In this document: one piece after another, positions 21,922 to 29,455 of the stretch
Layout: each line of letters begins with the position of its first letter
Numbering within the stretch: position 1 is the first letter of the stretch
Assembly: GCA_002309805.1 (NCBI GenBank)
Contig: DBYJ01000011.1
Coordinates: 1 to 38,065, forward strand
Origin: Bacteroidales bacterium UBA1189
Lineage (GTDB): Bacteria > Bacteroidota > Bacteroidia > Bacteroidales > Bacteroidaceae
Reading direction: 5' to 3'
DNA length: 38,065 nucleotides
Notes under the pieces: generated by a model
The model's database searches: none
What the model saw: the letters and a program-made list of their open reading frames with translations, nothing else
What the model was told of the DNA's origin: nothing
Translations under genes and position numbers: made by a program

Positions 21922-24900
21922 ATGAAACTGAGAAATTTACTTCTCTGCGGAATTTGCGCTCTGAGCACAACTTTTGCATTTGCTCAGAACAAGACATTCC
22001 CGTTCACGCTGACCACTGCCGACGGCCTGCCCGAGCAGACTACTGCGGCAGCAAATGCTTTCACGAAGTGGGTGTCGCCCACCTACACGTTCGATGAGCC
22101 CGTCAGCTCGTTCCGTCTCACGGTCACCCACACCAGCTGGCAGGATGCGTTCAACACCAGTGCCAACGGTGGACGTGGCTACGTGTTCTTCACCATGGGT
22201 GAGTTCTACCTCTACGATGCCGCCGGCAACCAGGTAGAGCTGACAGCCGAAAACTTCAATGCTAATGCTACCGAGGCTGTGGCTACGGGCGACGGCTCCA
22301 TCGCAGGTCTCTGCGACGGCGACGTCAGCACCCACTACCACACCTGCTACAGCGATAACGACGGCGACAAACCCATCGGCGCTGAGCACTGGCTCGAAGT
22401 CACCCTTCCCGAGCCGATGACTTCGTTCTCTTTCGGCTTCTACAAGCGTAGCAACAATGCCAACATCCCCAGCGAAATCATCGTTACCAAGGGCGGCGAA
22501 ACAGCTGATCCCTTTGCCGACTATGGCTTCCAATTGGGTGAGCAGGTCGAGAACGTCGAGCCGGGTAGTCTCTATGTGATGTGCGACAACGGTAACGTTG
22601 CTGCCTACGAGGGCACTTATCTTTATGTGGCTCCCAACGGCATCCCCGGATACTACAGCACTAGCGGCCAGAAGGCTTATCACGTTCGTCGTCAGGCCAA
22701 TGTCGACTGTATCTATCAGGTGATTGATGCTGGTGACGGTACCTTCTATCTGAAGAACTATCTCAACGGCAGTTTCGTGGGCGGTGCAGCCGGCTTCCAG
22801 GAGCAGGCTGACTACAGCAGCGCCAACAAGCTCACCTATGACCCCGAGACCCACTACCTCGAAGGTGTCAATGGCTACCACTACAGCACCAATAGCCAGG
22901 CTTCGTTCGTTGGCTATGAGACCACATCCGCACCTCGCGAGATGTATTTCTACAAGGCTTCCATCAGCAGCAAGTATGCTTACAAGGAAGTTGAGGCTGC
23001 TATCGCCGAAGCTGAAAGCGCTCTTGCTGCAAACAAGGAGGCTTTCTCTGGTTACGACGACGGTGAGACAGCTGCTCTCGAAGCGGCTCTTGCTACCGCA
23101 AAAGCTGTGAGTGCTGACGCTCCCTGCGAAGACCTCTTCAAGGCTGCCAGCGATCTGAATGCTGCTACTTCGAACTTCCTGCAGGTTTATATCTACATGG
23201 CTATCGACGAGATTTCGGAGATTCTTGAGAACGAAGAGTTTGGTACCTCATACGGTATGTATCCCGTTCTTCAGAAGACTATTCTCGAGAACAAGTTGGC
23301 TCAGTTGATGGATGATGTGGATAACCGCACCTTCGGTTCGCTTGAAGACACGAAGACATACGTGGCAGACATTCAGGCAACCATTCAGGAATTCTGGGAC
23401 AGCAAGCTTGACACTCCCACTGAGCTCCCCATCCACCTCATTGGCGAGAACGGCGCAGTCGTCTTCACCAAGATGGAAGGTCTTGGCAACTACATCTACA
23501 CGTCGCCCACCATCTTCCTGCCGGAGCCGATTGAGAAGATCTATATTACTACTGTGGCCACTAATACGGGTGACTCAGGCGGCGGATGGCCCTGCACCAA
23601 CTGGGCACACTTCACCCTGCGCGATGCTGAGGGCGAGGAAGTATTCCTTACAGCGGATAATATCTCCACTAACGCTCTTGAAACCTCTGAGGGTAGCATT
23701 GAAGGTCTCGTTGACTTCAAGGAAGATGGAACTCCTGACCTGACCACCTATCTGCACACGCTTTATTCGTCAAGCGATCCGAGCACCAACGAGCACTACA
23801 TCTGCATAACCTTCCCCGAGCCGATGAGCATGTTCAGCTTCGACCTTATCTCTCGTGAGAACGGCCGTCTGGTGCCCACCGAGATGGTTATCGACACCGT
23901 GCCTTATCACTACGTGCCCGATGCAACGGCTGTCGTCCGCAAGCAGATCACGAAGGCTTCTGAGCTTGACCCGAACAAGTACTACATCTTCTACGGCAAC
24001 ATAAATAAGGTTGACAAGGGTGCTCCGGGCAGCGGCTTCTATGCCGGTATCTCAAAGGCTTATGGCGACAAGGCCATGAAGGAAGGTGTCTTCAAGGTGA
24101 TTCCTGGTGAGACAGAAGGTACGTACAAGGTTCATTTCATGGTTGAGGATGTTTATCTTGAGCGTCCTACCTCATGGACATCAACTACTGGCACGAACAT
24201 AGAGGAAGAGGCTGGTGAGTTCTTCTTTACGGAGAGCGCCAACTTGGCCGATGCCTTCAAGGTATGGGCTGGTCCGACTGAAACCGACGAACCCGACCAG
24301 AAGTACATGCTTCAGGATTGGAGCGGCCACATGGGTTACTTCACCATTGCCGGCGAAGGCTTCGAGAATGACGATGCCGATGGTGGATCCGACTGGTTCA
24401 TCTACGAAACCGATCCTGTGGCCTACAACGTCTTTGTGAATCCCATCAGCAAGGCTTCTCAGCTGAACACCGACGATTTGTTCGCCATGTATGGCAACCT
24501 CGGTAAGCTGAACAGCGCTGCCGGAAGCCCGGGTGGCTACTACCGCAACATCACCGCTACTGGTGAGACGGCTACCAACCTTAACCTCTTCAAGCTTGAG
24601 AGCGGTGCTGGCAGTACATATAAGATTCACTTCGTCGATGACAACGTCTATCTGAAGGCTCCCACAGAGTGGGCAGGCATGGCTACGACGGAGGATCCTG
24701 CTGAAGCTGGTGAGTTCGTATTCCTGGAGAGCAGCAACCTCGCTGGTGCCTTCAAGATCTACCGTGAACTTGACGGTAAGCTCTACATGCTGCAAGACTG
24801 GGGTCAGTCGATGGGTTCCTGCCCGATTGACAACCTCGATGCTGACGACACCGACGGCGAGTCCGACTGGACGCTCTTTACGGTGGGCGATCCGAATGAG

Positions 24901-25542
24901 GTAGAACTTGAGCGTAAGGACTATTTGGGCGAATATGTTTACAAGTATGACTACCACTGGGATGACCATCACATTGTGGAAGTTCCGTTCATCCTCGAGG
25001 CTGATCCTGAATCGGAGGATGGCGTTATCGTCAACAACTTCTACGATACGGGTTGCCCGCTCAAGGGTGTGTTCGATGGTAAGGCTCACACCATCACCTT
25101 CGCTCCGATGCAGCAGATGAATAGCGATGATAAGTACACCTACTTCTATCGTAGTACTACTTCAGAGGAAGCTCTTATCACATTCTTGATTGACCTGGTG
25201 AAGGGTCAGATCATCTATTACGGTCAGGGCGGTTTCATCTATTACAACAACAACTTCGACCCGACCCTGCCTGAAGAGGATCCTTCAGAGTATCCGAACG
25301 GCAACTGGAAGTACTACTATTGGAAACAGCTCTCCAACACCTTCATTGAGCTTGTTCCCGTCCTGACGGGCGACGATTGGCTCCATGTGGGCAACGCTGT
25401 TGCCGACGATGCCGAGGTGGTTAGCGTCAGCTTCTTCACCGTGGGCGGTCAGGCAATTGCCGAACCCGTCAAGGGCGTCAACATCATCCGCACCGTCCTC
25501 TCCGACGGCACCGTCAAGACGGCAAAGGTCTTGATTAAGTGA
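21922..25542 (+). CDS. Large secreted multidomain protein with type IX-like tail
   Basis: This 1206-aa exported protein has a signal peptide (MKLRNLLLCGICALSTTFAFAQ). Two related beta-sandwich, discoidin-like modules lie at about 28-190 and 505-650; both end in an EHW/Y...FPEPM-FSF pattern. A helical FIVAR-like segment (about 345-420) sits between. A duplicated 160-residue module follows at about 671-835 and 838-995, sharing KASEL..., Y-GN..K, YLxxPT.W, AGEF-F-ES-NLA-AFK and MLQDW. The last 45 residues (FFTVGGQAI ... IIRTVLSDGTVKTAKVLIK) resemble a type A C-terminal sorting signal of the type IX secretion system. It is probably a surface glycan-binding or adhesion protein; no catalytic motif was recognised. 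Confidence 0.75.
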   Translation: MKLRNLLLCGICALSTTFAFAQNKTFPFTLTTADGLPEQTTAAANAFTKWVSPTYTFDEPVSSFRLTVTHTSWQDAFNTSANGGRGYVFFTMGEFYLYDAAGNQVELTAENFNANATEAVATGDGSIAGLCDGDVSTHYHTCYSDNDGDKPIGAEHWLEVTLPEPMTSFSFGFYKRSNNANIPSEIIVTKGGETADPFADYGFQLGEQVENVEPGSLYVMCDNGNVAAYEGTYLYVAPNGIPGYYSTSGQKAYHVRRQANVDCIYQVIDAGDGTFYLKNYLNGSFVGGAAGFQEQADYSSANKLTYDPETHYLEGVNGYHYSTNSQASFVGYETTSAPREMYFYKASISSKYAYKEVEAAIAEAESALAANKEAFSGYDDGETAALEAALATAKAVSADAPCEDLFKAASDLNAATSNFLQVYIYMAIDEISEILENEEFGTSYGMYPVLQKTILENKLAQLMDDVDNRTFGSLEDTKTYVADIQATIQEFWDSKLDTPTELPIHLIGENGAVVFTKMEGLGNYIYTSPTIFLPEPIEKIYITTVATNTGDSGGGWPCTNWAHFTLRDAEGEEVFLTADNISTNALETSEGSIEGLVDFKEDGTPDLTTYLHTLYSSSDPSTNEHYICITFPEPMSMFSFDLISRENGRLVPTEMVIDTVPYHYVPDATAVVRKQITKASELDPNKYYIFYGNINKVDKGAPGSGFYAGISKAYGDKAMKEGVFKVIPGETEGTYKVHFMVEDVYLERPTSWTSTTGTNIEEEAGEFFFTESANLADAFKVWAGPTETDEPDQKYMLQDWSGHMGYFTIAGEGFENDDADGGSDWFIYETDPVAYNVFVNPISKASQLNTDDLFAMYGNLGKLNSAAGSPGGYYRNITATGETATNLNLFKLESGAGSTYKIHFVDDNVYLKAPTEWAGMATTEDPAEAGEFVFLESSNLAGAFKIYRELDGKLYMLQDWGQSMGSCPIDNLDADDTDGESDWTLFTVGDPNEVELERKDYLGEYVYKYDYHWDDHHIVEVPFILEADPESEDGVIVNNFYDTGCPLKGVFDGKAHTITFAPMQQMNSDDKYTYFYRSTTSEEALITFLIDLVKGQIIYYGQGGFIYYNNNFDPTLPEEDPSEYPNGNWKYYYWKQLSNTFIELVPVLTGDDWLHVGNAVADDAEVVSVSFFTVGGQAIAEPVKGVNIIRTVLSDGTVKTAKVLIK

Positions 25543-25547
25543 GAGAA

Positions 25548-25599
25548 GAGCTGAGTTCGCTCTAGCTCTTCCGAATGTGAAAGAGCTAGAGCGCAGCTC
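25548..25599 (+). terminator. Long hairpin after the secreted protein gene
   Basis: CGCTCTAGCTCTT (25558-25570) and its exact complement (25581-25593) form a 13-bp stem, extended by GAGCTG/CAGCTC with a 4-nt bulge. No T-run follows. Near-identical 16-nt direct repeats (25525-25540 and 25600-25615) flank it, so it may be an inserted palindrome instead of a simple terminator. Confidence 0.5.
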
Positions 25600-25644
25600 A
25601 AGGTTTTGGTTAAGTAATCCTCGATTACACAATATCCCCAATTC

Positions 25645-25678
25645 ATAGGGCGACTCCTCTGAGCCGCCCTATTCTTTT
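25645..25678. terminator. Intrinsic terminator
   Basis: ATAGGGCG (25645-25652) pairs with CGCCCTAT (25665-25672), with CTC/GAG continuing inside, followed by TCTTTT. Confidence 0.65.
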
Positions 25679-25724
25679 GCATTCTTCAGGACGTTTTCTA
25701 TTCGTTTGCACTACTATTTTGTTT

Positions 25725-25802
25725 GCTCAACGCGTTGAGCAAGGTTGCCCAACGCGTTGGGCAACGTGTATCAACGCGTTGGGTAACGTGTATCAACGCG
25801 TT
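25725..25802. repeat. AACGCGTT palindromes at exact 22-bp spacing
   Basis: The core AACGCGTT starts at 25729, 25751, 25773 and 25795. The first lies in a perfect 16-bp palindrome (25725-25740) and the second in a perfect 22-bp palindrome (25744-25765). The third and fourth share GTGTAT spacers. It lies between the convergent 3' ends of the secreted protein gene and nnrD, so it is not a promoter site for either. Confidence 0.85.
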
Positions 25803-25822
25803 TTCCAAACCTGAATGATTGG

Positions 25823-26638
25823 TTAAAACGAAGCGATTTCCTTCCACGCTTGGGGAAGGAAGCGGATAAGGTCGGTAGCAGTCATAGCGATTTCGGTGAG
25901 GGCAGAGGCTGCAAGATCTCCAGCCAAACCGTGAACGAAGACACCCAGACGAGCAGTATCCCAAGCGGTATATCCCTGAGCGCGAAGCGCAAGGAGGATG
26001 CCCGTCAGCACATCGCCGCTGCCGCCAGTAGCCATTCCGGCGTTGCCCGTTGTATTCATGGACACTTCGCCCGTGGGGGAATAGACGTGCGTGCGGTGCC
26101 CTTTTAAAATAAGGTATAAGTGATGGCTTACAGAAAACGTGTCTGCCGATTCTTCGCTAAGCCTTCCGTATTCCCCGAGGTGTGGGGTGAGGATATCCTT
26201 TTCGCTGAGCAGGGAGAGGAGGGCAGTAGAGGCAGCCAAATTATTGAGCGCATCAGCATCGAGGACGAGAGGTGCATTGGCGCTCTTCATCAGCGCCTGC
26301 TGCATTTGCCGTGTGGTGTCGTTGGCCGTCAGCCCAGGACCGATGGCGATGGCCGAGTAGCGCGAGAGATGGGCAGGAAGGCTGTCGACACAATCCGAGC
26401 CGCAAGGGATGACCATTGCCTCGGGGACAGCCGTCTGGAGGATGATACGGTTGCACTCGGGTGTGCAGACGGTGAGCAACCCGATGCCGCTCCGCAGCGC
26501 CGCCTTCGCCGCCATAACAGCAGCGCCAGCCATACCCCTGCTGCCTGCAATGAGGAGGCCGTGCCCGTATGTCCCCTTATGGCTTTCAGGGTCGCGCGGA
26601 TGAACAAGAGCTCGGGCTTCGGAAAGTGTGAACATCAC
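25823..26638 (-). CDS. nnrD: ADP-dependent NAD(P)H-hydrate dehydratase
   Basis: This 271-aa ribokinase-fold enzyme repairs hydrated NAD(P)H using ADP. It shows the family blocks HKGTYGHGLLIAGSRGMAGA near residue 20, IAIGPGL near 95, LDADALN near 121, ILTPHLGEYGRL near 142, and the anion-hole GGSGDVLTG near 214. It is the stand-alone form, without the NnrE epimerase domain that many bacteria fuse to its N-terminus. The start is ATG 26638 or 26635. It is divergent from bcp with closely interlocked promoters. Confidence 0.92.
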   Translation of the reverse strand: MMFTLSEARALVHPRDPESHKGTYGHGLLIAGSRGMAGAAVMAAKAALRSGIGLLTVCTPECNRIILQTAVPEAMVIPCGSDCVDSLPAHLSRYSAIAIGPGLTANDTTRQMQQALMKSANAPLVLDADALNNLAASTALLSLLSEKDILTPHLGEYGRLSEESADTFSVSHHLYLILKGHRTHVYSPTGEVSMNTTGNAGMATGGSGDVLTGILLALRAQGYTAWDTARLGVFVHGLAGDLAASALTEIAMTATDLIRFLPQAWKEIASF

Positions 26639-26661
26639 GATGGGAATTTTTTTTCAGGGGG

Positions 26662-26693
26662 CAAAGATAGAATATCTTTCGATTGTTTGCAAA
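26662..26693 (-). promoter_or_regulatory. Promoter of nnrD
   Basis: CAAAGATA at 26662-26669 is TATCTTTG on the minus strand; CAAA at 26690-26693 is a perfect TTTG -33 element 20 nt upstream. Confidence 0.7.
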
Positions 26694-26717
26694 AGAAGGA
26701 TGCTTTTTGTATTTTTG
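26686..26717 (+). promoter_or_regulatory. Promoter of bcp
   Basis: TTTG at 26686-26689 and TATTTTTG at 26710-26717 are 20 nt apart. The -33 element abuts that of nnrD, together forming the palindrome TTTGCAAA. Confidence 0.7.
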
Positions 26718-26747
26718 CGGACGTAAAAAACAGAAAAAAATTCAGCC

Positions 26748-27191
26748 ATGTTAAAGATCGGAGACCCCATGCCGCATTTTGAAGTTATGGATCAGAACGG
26801 CAACATCGTTACGTCTGAAAGCCTGATAGGCAAGAAGACCATCGTCTATTTCTATCCGAAGGACAATACGTCCGGCTGTACGGCCGAGGCTTGCAACCTA
26901 CGCGACAACCACGCTGCCCTGCAGGCTGCGGGCTGGAATGTGGTGGGTGTCAGCAAGGACAGCGTCAGCTCGCACAAGAAGTTCGAGGAGAAGTACGCGC
27001 TACCCTTCACCCTGCTCTCCGACCCCTCGACGGAGCTGCTGCAGGCCTTTGGCGCCTGGGGTGAGAAGAAGATGTACGGCAAGGTGACGATGGGCACGCT
27101 CCGTCGGACCTTCCTCTTCGACGAGCAGGGCACATTGACGCGCATTATCGAGAAGGTGGATACGAAGAACCACGCCGCGCAGATACTCTAA
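26748..27191 (+). CDS. bcp: Thiol peroxidase of the Bcp/PrxQ family
   Basis: This 147-aa peroxiredoxin reduces hydrogen and alkyl peroxides with thioredoxin. The peroxidatic Cys lies in YPKDNTSGCTAEAC near residue 44, with the resolving Cys five residues on, the atypical 2-Cys arrangement of PrxQ. FLFDEQGTL and a normal C-terminus complete the fold. The gene is divergent from nnrD, pairing oxidative-damage functions. It converges on the GNAT gene, with a CTAACC-rich spacer of only 17 nt. Confidence 0.95.
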   Translation: MLKIGDPMPHFEVMDQNGNIVTSESLIGKKTIVYFYPKDNTSGCTAEACNLRDNHAALQAAGWNVVGVSKDSVSSHKKFEEKYALPFTLLSDPSTELLQAFGAWGEKKMYGKVTMGTLRRTFLFDEQGTLTRIIEKVDTKNHAAQIL

Positions 27192-27208
27192 CCGCTAACC
27201 CCTAACCG

Positions 27209-27703
27209 CTAACCCCTTAACCGCTGATAGGCGAGGCGAGGGGAGTGGTTTCGGACGTAGATGATGCCGCGATAGGTGAAGCCGCGCGAGGTGAGGAAGT
27301 GCTGCAGCACGCGGTTGTCGCGGTGTGTATCGGCACGCAGATGCCCCGTCTGCTGTTCGCAGTAGCTGAGGCAGGCGTCGGCAATGCCGTGTGCGCCACG
27401 TGCAGCGGCTAAGCGGTGGATGGTGCCGTAGGGGCGAGGGTCGTCAGCCCACGCGCCGTCCTCAATGACGCGGTAGGTGGGGTCCTCGCCGAGGATAAAG
27501 GCAAAGGTGCCGACGAGGGTATCGCCGTCCATCACCACGTAGCTCACCCCCCGTCGGATGTCGTTCTGTATATCCTCCTCGTGCGGATAGCCGTCGCCCC
27601 ATTGCGAGGCGTTGCCGTTCTCGGCCATGAAGGCGCGTGCATCGGCGAAGATTTCCATCAGGCGAGGGATGTCTGTTCGTAGGGTATGACGGATGGCCAA
27701 CAT
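27209..27703 (-). CDS. GNAT-family N-acetyltransferase
   Basis: This 164-aa protein has the GNAT fold: IRHTLRTDIPRLMEIF at the N-terminus, then VGTFAFILGEDPTY, IHRLAAARGAHGIADACLSY (the acetyl-CoA-binding motif A in divergent form), and HRDNRVLQHFLTSRGF near the end. The substrate is unknown. I start at ATG 27703 because the -7 element occupies 27725-27732 on this strand, so a start at 27727 would not be transcribed. Confidence 0.82.
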   Translation of the reverse strand: MLAIRHTLRTDIPRLMEIFADARAFMAENGNASQWGDGYPHEEDIQNDIRRGVSYVVMDGDTLVGTFAFILGEDPTYRVIEDGAWADDPRPYGTIHRLAAARGAHGIADACLSYCEQQTGHLRADTHRDNRVLQHFLTSRGFTYRGIIYVRNHSPRLAYQRLRG

Positions 27704-27724
27704 CGGATGAACTCTATTTTTGTG

Positions 27725-27732
27725 CAAAGATA
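27725..27732 (-). promoter_or_regulatory. -7 element of the GNAT gene
   Basis: CAAAGATA on the plus strand equals TATCTTTG on the minus strand. A -33 element is not clear. Confidence 0.55.
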
Positions 27733-27742
27733 AGGCGAATTA

Positions 27743-27774
27743 TTTGTTCTTTACGAAAAATTGGGTTATTTTTG
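27743..27774 (+). promoter_or_regulatory. Promoter of the second DUF1080 gene
   Basis: TTTG at 27743-27746 and TATTTTTG at 27767-27774 are 20 nt apart, leaving a leader of about 25 nt. Confidence 0.7.
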
Positions 27775-27801
27775 TGCCCAGATATTATAATATGTAATAC
27801 A

Positions 27802-28584
27802 ATGAAAAGACAACTTATCCTTCTTTCATGCTTCTGCATGGCCGGAGCCGTCATGGCTCAGCAGTATCAGCCTCAGGGCTATAGTGATTCACGCACCAAG
27901 GGCATGGCTCCTGAGATGACGGAGCTGTATGCCCCTCAGCCGCCCAAGGTCACGCCGGGCGACATCCAGCGCAATACCGCCCCCTCGGATGCCATCGTGC
28001 TGTTCGACGGCAAGAACCTCGATGCCTGGCGCTCGGACAGAGGCGATGCCGGATGGAAAGTCAATCCTGACGGCACGATGACGGTGAACAAAAGGGCTGG
28101 CGACATCATCACCCGCGAGTCGTTCGGCGACTTCCAGCTCCACATCGAATGGATGGTTCCCAAGGACATCCACGGAAGCGGACAGGGACGCGGTAACAGC
28201 GGCGTCTATCTGCAGGATAAATACGAGGTGCAGGTGCTGGACAGCTACGAGAACGAAACCTATGTGAACGGGCAGGCTGCCAGCATCTACAAGCAGTCGG
28301 CTCCGCTCGTGAACCCCTGCCGCAAGCCGGGCGAATGGAATGTCTATGACATCATCTACACGGCGCCCACGTTCAAGGCCGACGGGACCTACCGCACCCG
28401 TCCTGTGGTGACGGTCCTCTTCAACGGCGTGCTGGTGCAGAACGCCACCACCATCATCGGCACGACGGAGTACATCGGCCTGCCGCAGTTCGGCGCTCAT
28501 GGCGACGGCCCCATCCGCCTGCAGAGCCACGGCGACCGCAGCGAACCCATCTCCTACCGCAACATCTGGATTCGGAAACTCTAA
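27802..28584 (+). CDS. Secreted DUF1080 protein, putative 3-keto-disaccharide hydrolase
   Basis: This 260-aa protein carries an ordinary Sec signal peptide (MKRQLILLSCFCMAGAVMAQ) and a DUF1080 beta-sandwich: IVLFDGKNLDAWRSDRGDAG, WKVNPDGTMTV, GDIITRESFGDFQLHIEW, and NSGVYLQDKYEVQVLDSY. It ends with PIRLQSHGDRSEPISYRNIW, the usual family ending. Compared with the copy at 14641 it is better conserved and is not a lipoprotein by the same criterion (the Cys at residues 10 and 12 lie inside the hydrophobic core). ATG 27802 follows its own promoter. It stands alone, without an adjacent oxidoreductase. Confidence 0.9.
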   Translation: MKRQLILLSCFCMAGAVMAQQYQPQGYSDSRTKGMAPEMTELYAPQPPKVTPGDIQRNTAPSDAIVLFDGKNLDAWRSDRGDAGWKVNPDGTMTVNKRAGDIITRESFGDFQLHIEWMVPKDIHGSGQGRGNSGVYLQDKYEVQVLDSYENETYVNGQAASIYKQSAPLVNPCRKPGEWNVYDIIYTAPTFKADGTYRTRPVVTVLFNGVLVQNATTIIGTTEYIGLPQFGAHGDGPIRLQSHGDRSEPISYRNIWIRKL

Positions 28585-28604
28585 AAAACCAATCAAAACA
28601 ATTA

Positions 28605-28641
28605 AGGGAGTCCTAGGAATTCTTAGGATTCCCTAATTTTT
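28605..28641. terminator. Bidirectional terminator between DUF1080 and pnuC
   Basis: AGGGAGTCCTA (28605-28615) pairs with TAGGATTCCCT (28624-28634) with one G-T pair, followed by AATTTTTTT. The pnuC stop codon lies at the loop edge, so the last pnuC codons are part of the stem. Confidence 0.8.
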
Positions 28642-29177
28642 TTGAAAGCGCGGATGTATTGTATTGTGCCGAAGATGGCGAGGGCGAGCATGACACCGTA
28701 GATGAGGATGTAGCGCGGGGTGCTGTCGGTAATGCCGAGGACGATGTAAAGGCTATCGGTTATGAGCCACAGCAGCCAGGCGTTGATATCCTTGCGAACG
28801 AGGAGGAACGTGGCGGCGATGTTCATGGCCGTGCAGGTACTGTCGATGAACGGGTGGTTGGAGACATGGCGGTCAACGAGGAAGATAACGGTAGTAAGTG
28901 CGGCTACAGCCAACAGCGTCCACAGTGGGTTCGTCCAGCGGATGGAGCGCTCGTTCTCCTTGGGCGAACGTTTCCACGTGCAGAAGCCGATGATGGCCAT
29001 GACGGCACCGTAGGTGTTGTATATACTGCTCATTACCAGTCGGTCGTAAGCAAAAAAATAGGCCATTATGCCGCAACTGAGTAAGCTGAAAAGCCATGCC
29101 CAGCGATGGGTTTTGGCGGCAAAGAGAACGGTGAGCACATGGGCAATGATGACTATTACGTTGAGAAGGGCATCCAT
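28623..29177 (-). CDS. pnuC: PnuC-family nicotinamide riboside transporter
   Basis: This 184-aa inner-membrane protein has about seven hydrophobic helices. The signature near the C-terminus (INAWLLWLITDSLYIVLGI, residues 131-149) is the PnuC W-x3-W type pore motif, and an upstream IYNTYGAVMAIIGFCTWKR block carries further conserved Tyr and Trp. PnuC proteins take up nicotinamide riboside; homologs in Bacteroidetes may carry thiamine (PnuT) or riboflavin. No kinase or riboswitch neighbours it here, so the substrate is open. The -7 region is not clear (TACCTTCG at 29213-29220 on the minus strand is near consensus). Confidence 0.88.
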   Translation of the reverse strand: MDALLNVIVIIAHVLTVLFAAKTHRWAWLFSLLSCGIMAYFFAYDRLVMSSIYNTYGAVMAIIGFCTWKRSPKENERSIRWTNPLWTLLAVAALTTVIFLVDRHVSNHPFIDSTCTAMNIAATFLLVRKDINAWLLWLITDSLYIVLGITDSTPRYILIYGVMLALAIFGTIQYIRAFKKIRES

Positions 29178-29286
29178 TTTATTGAGAAATTAAGATTTAC
29201 GAATTGTGGCCGCGAAGGTAATGCAGTTTTTTCAAAAAACCGCAAAAAAAATGAAGAATTGATAGCCATTGAACGAAAAAAAGCAC
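29178..29286. other. Spacer upstream of pnuC and the purF-like gene
   Basis: A hairpin at 29222-29245 has stem GTTTTTT/AAAAAAC with flanking TGC/GCA. I see no gene here. Confidence 0.4.
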
Positions 29287-29294
29287 TATCTTTG
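29287..29294 (+). promoter_or_regulatory. -7 element of the purF-like/carAB operon
   Basis: TATCTTTG fits the consensus; a well-spaced -33 TTTG was not found (TTG at 29269 is too near, TTG at 29259 too far). It implies a leader of about 155 nt. Confidence 0.55.
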
Positions 29295-29405
29295 CAGCGA
29301 AAAATAGAAAGAAACAATGCGGTTAAAGAGTACCCAATTGAATATCAGTAAAAGATGTTCTTCCCCTGTTATCGGGGCCGCTTGTTTCACCGACGAAAAG
29401 GAGTT

Positions 29406-29444
29406 ATGGAATTTGTGCCTTTGCACAAATTCCTTTTTTTATAA
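29406..29444 (+). CDS. Possible 12-codon leader peptide
   Basis: AAAAGGAGTT places a strong Shine-Dalgarno right before ATG 29406. The ORF encodes MEFVPLHKFLFL and stops at 29442-29444. It spans the whole terminator hairpin at 29408-29440, so a translating ribosome would block that hairpin. No run of regulatory codons for one amino acid is evident. It is 12 nt from the downstream start. Confidence 0.45.
   Translation: MEFVPLHKFLFL
29408..29440 (+). terminator. Intrinsic terminator in the purF-like leader
   Basis: GGAATTTGTGC (29408-29418) and its exact complement (29423-29433) form an 11-bp stem with a CTTT loop, followed by seven T. It ends 15 nt before the ATG of the purF-like gene, so it must act as an attenuator if the promoter at 29287 is used. 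Confidence 0.85.
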
Positions 29445-29455
29445 TTTAGGATAAT

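Noticed and set aside
25725..25802. CRISPR-like array
   Set aside because: The unit is a short palindrome at 22-bp period with conserved spacers, and no cas genes are present.
27704..27727. Longer start for the GNAT protein at 27727
   Set aside because: The codon lies within the promoter's -7 element on the same strand.
29295..29405. Known purine, ZTP or PRPP riboswitch in the purF-like leader
   Set aside because: I could not match the conserved cores of these classes; only the terminator and leader ORF are supported.
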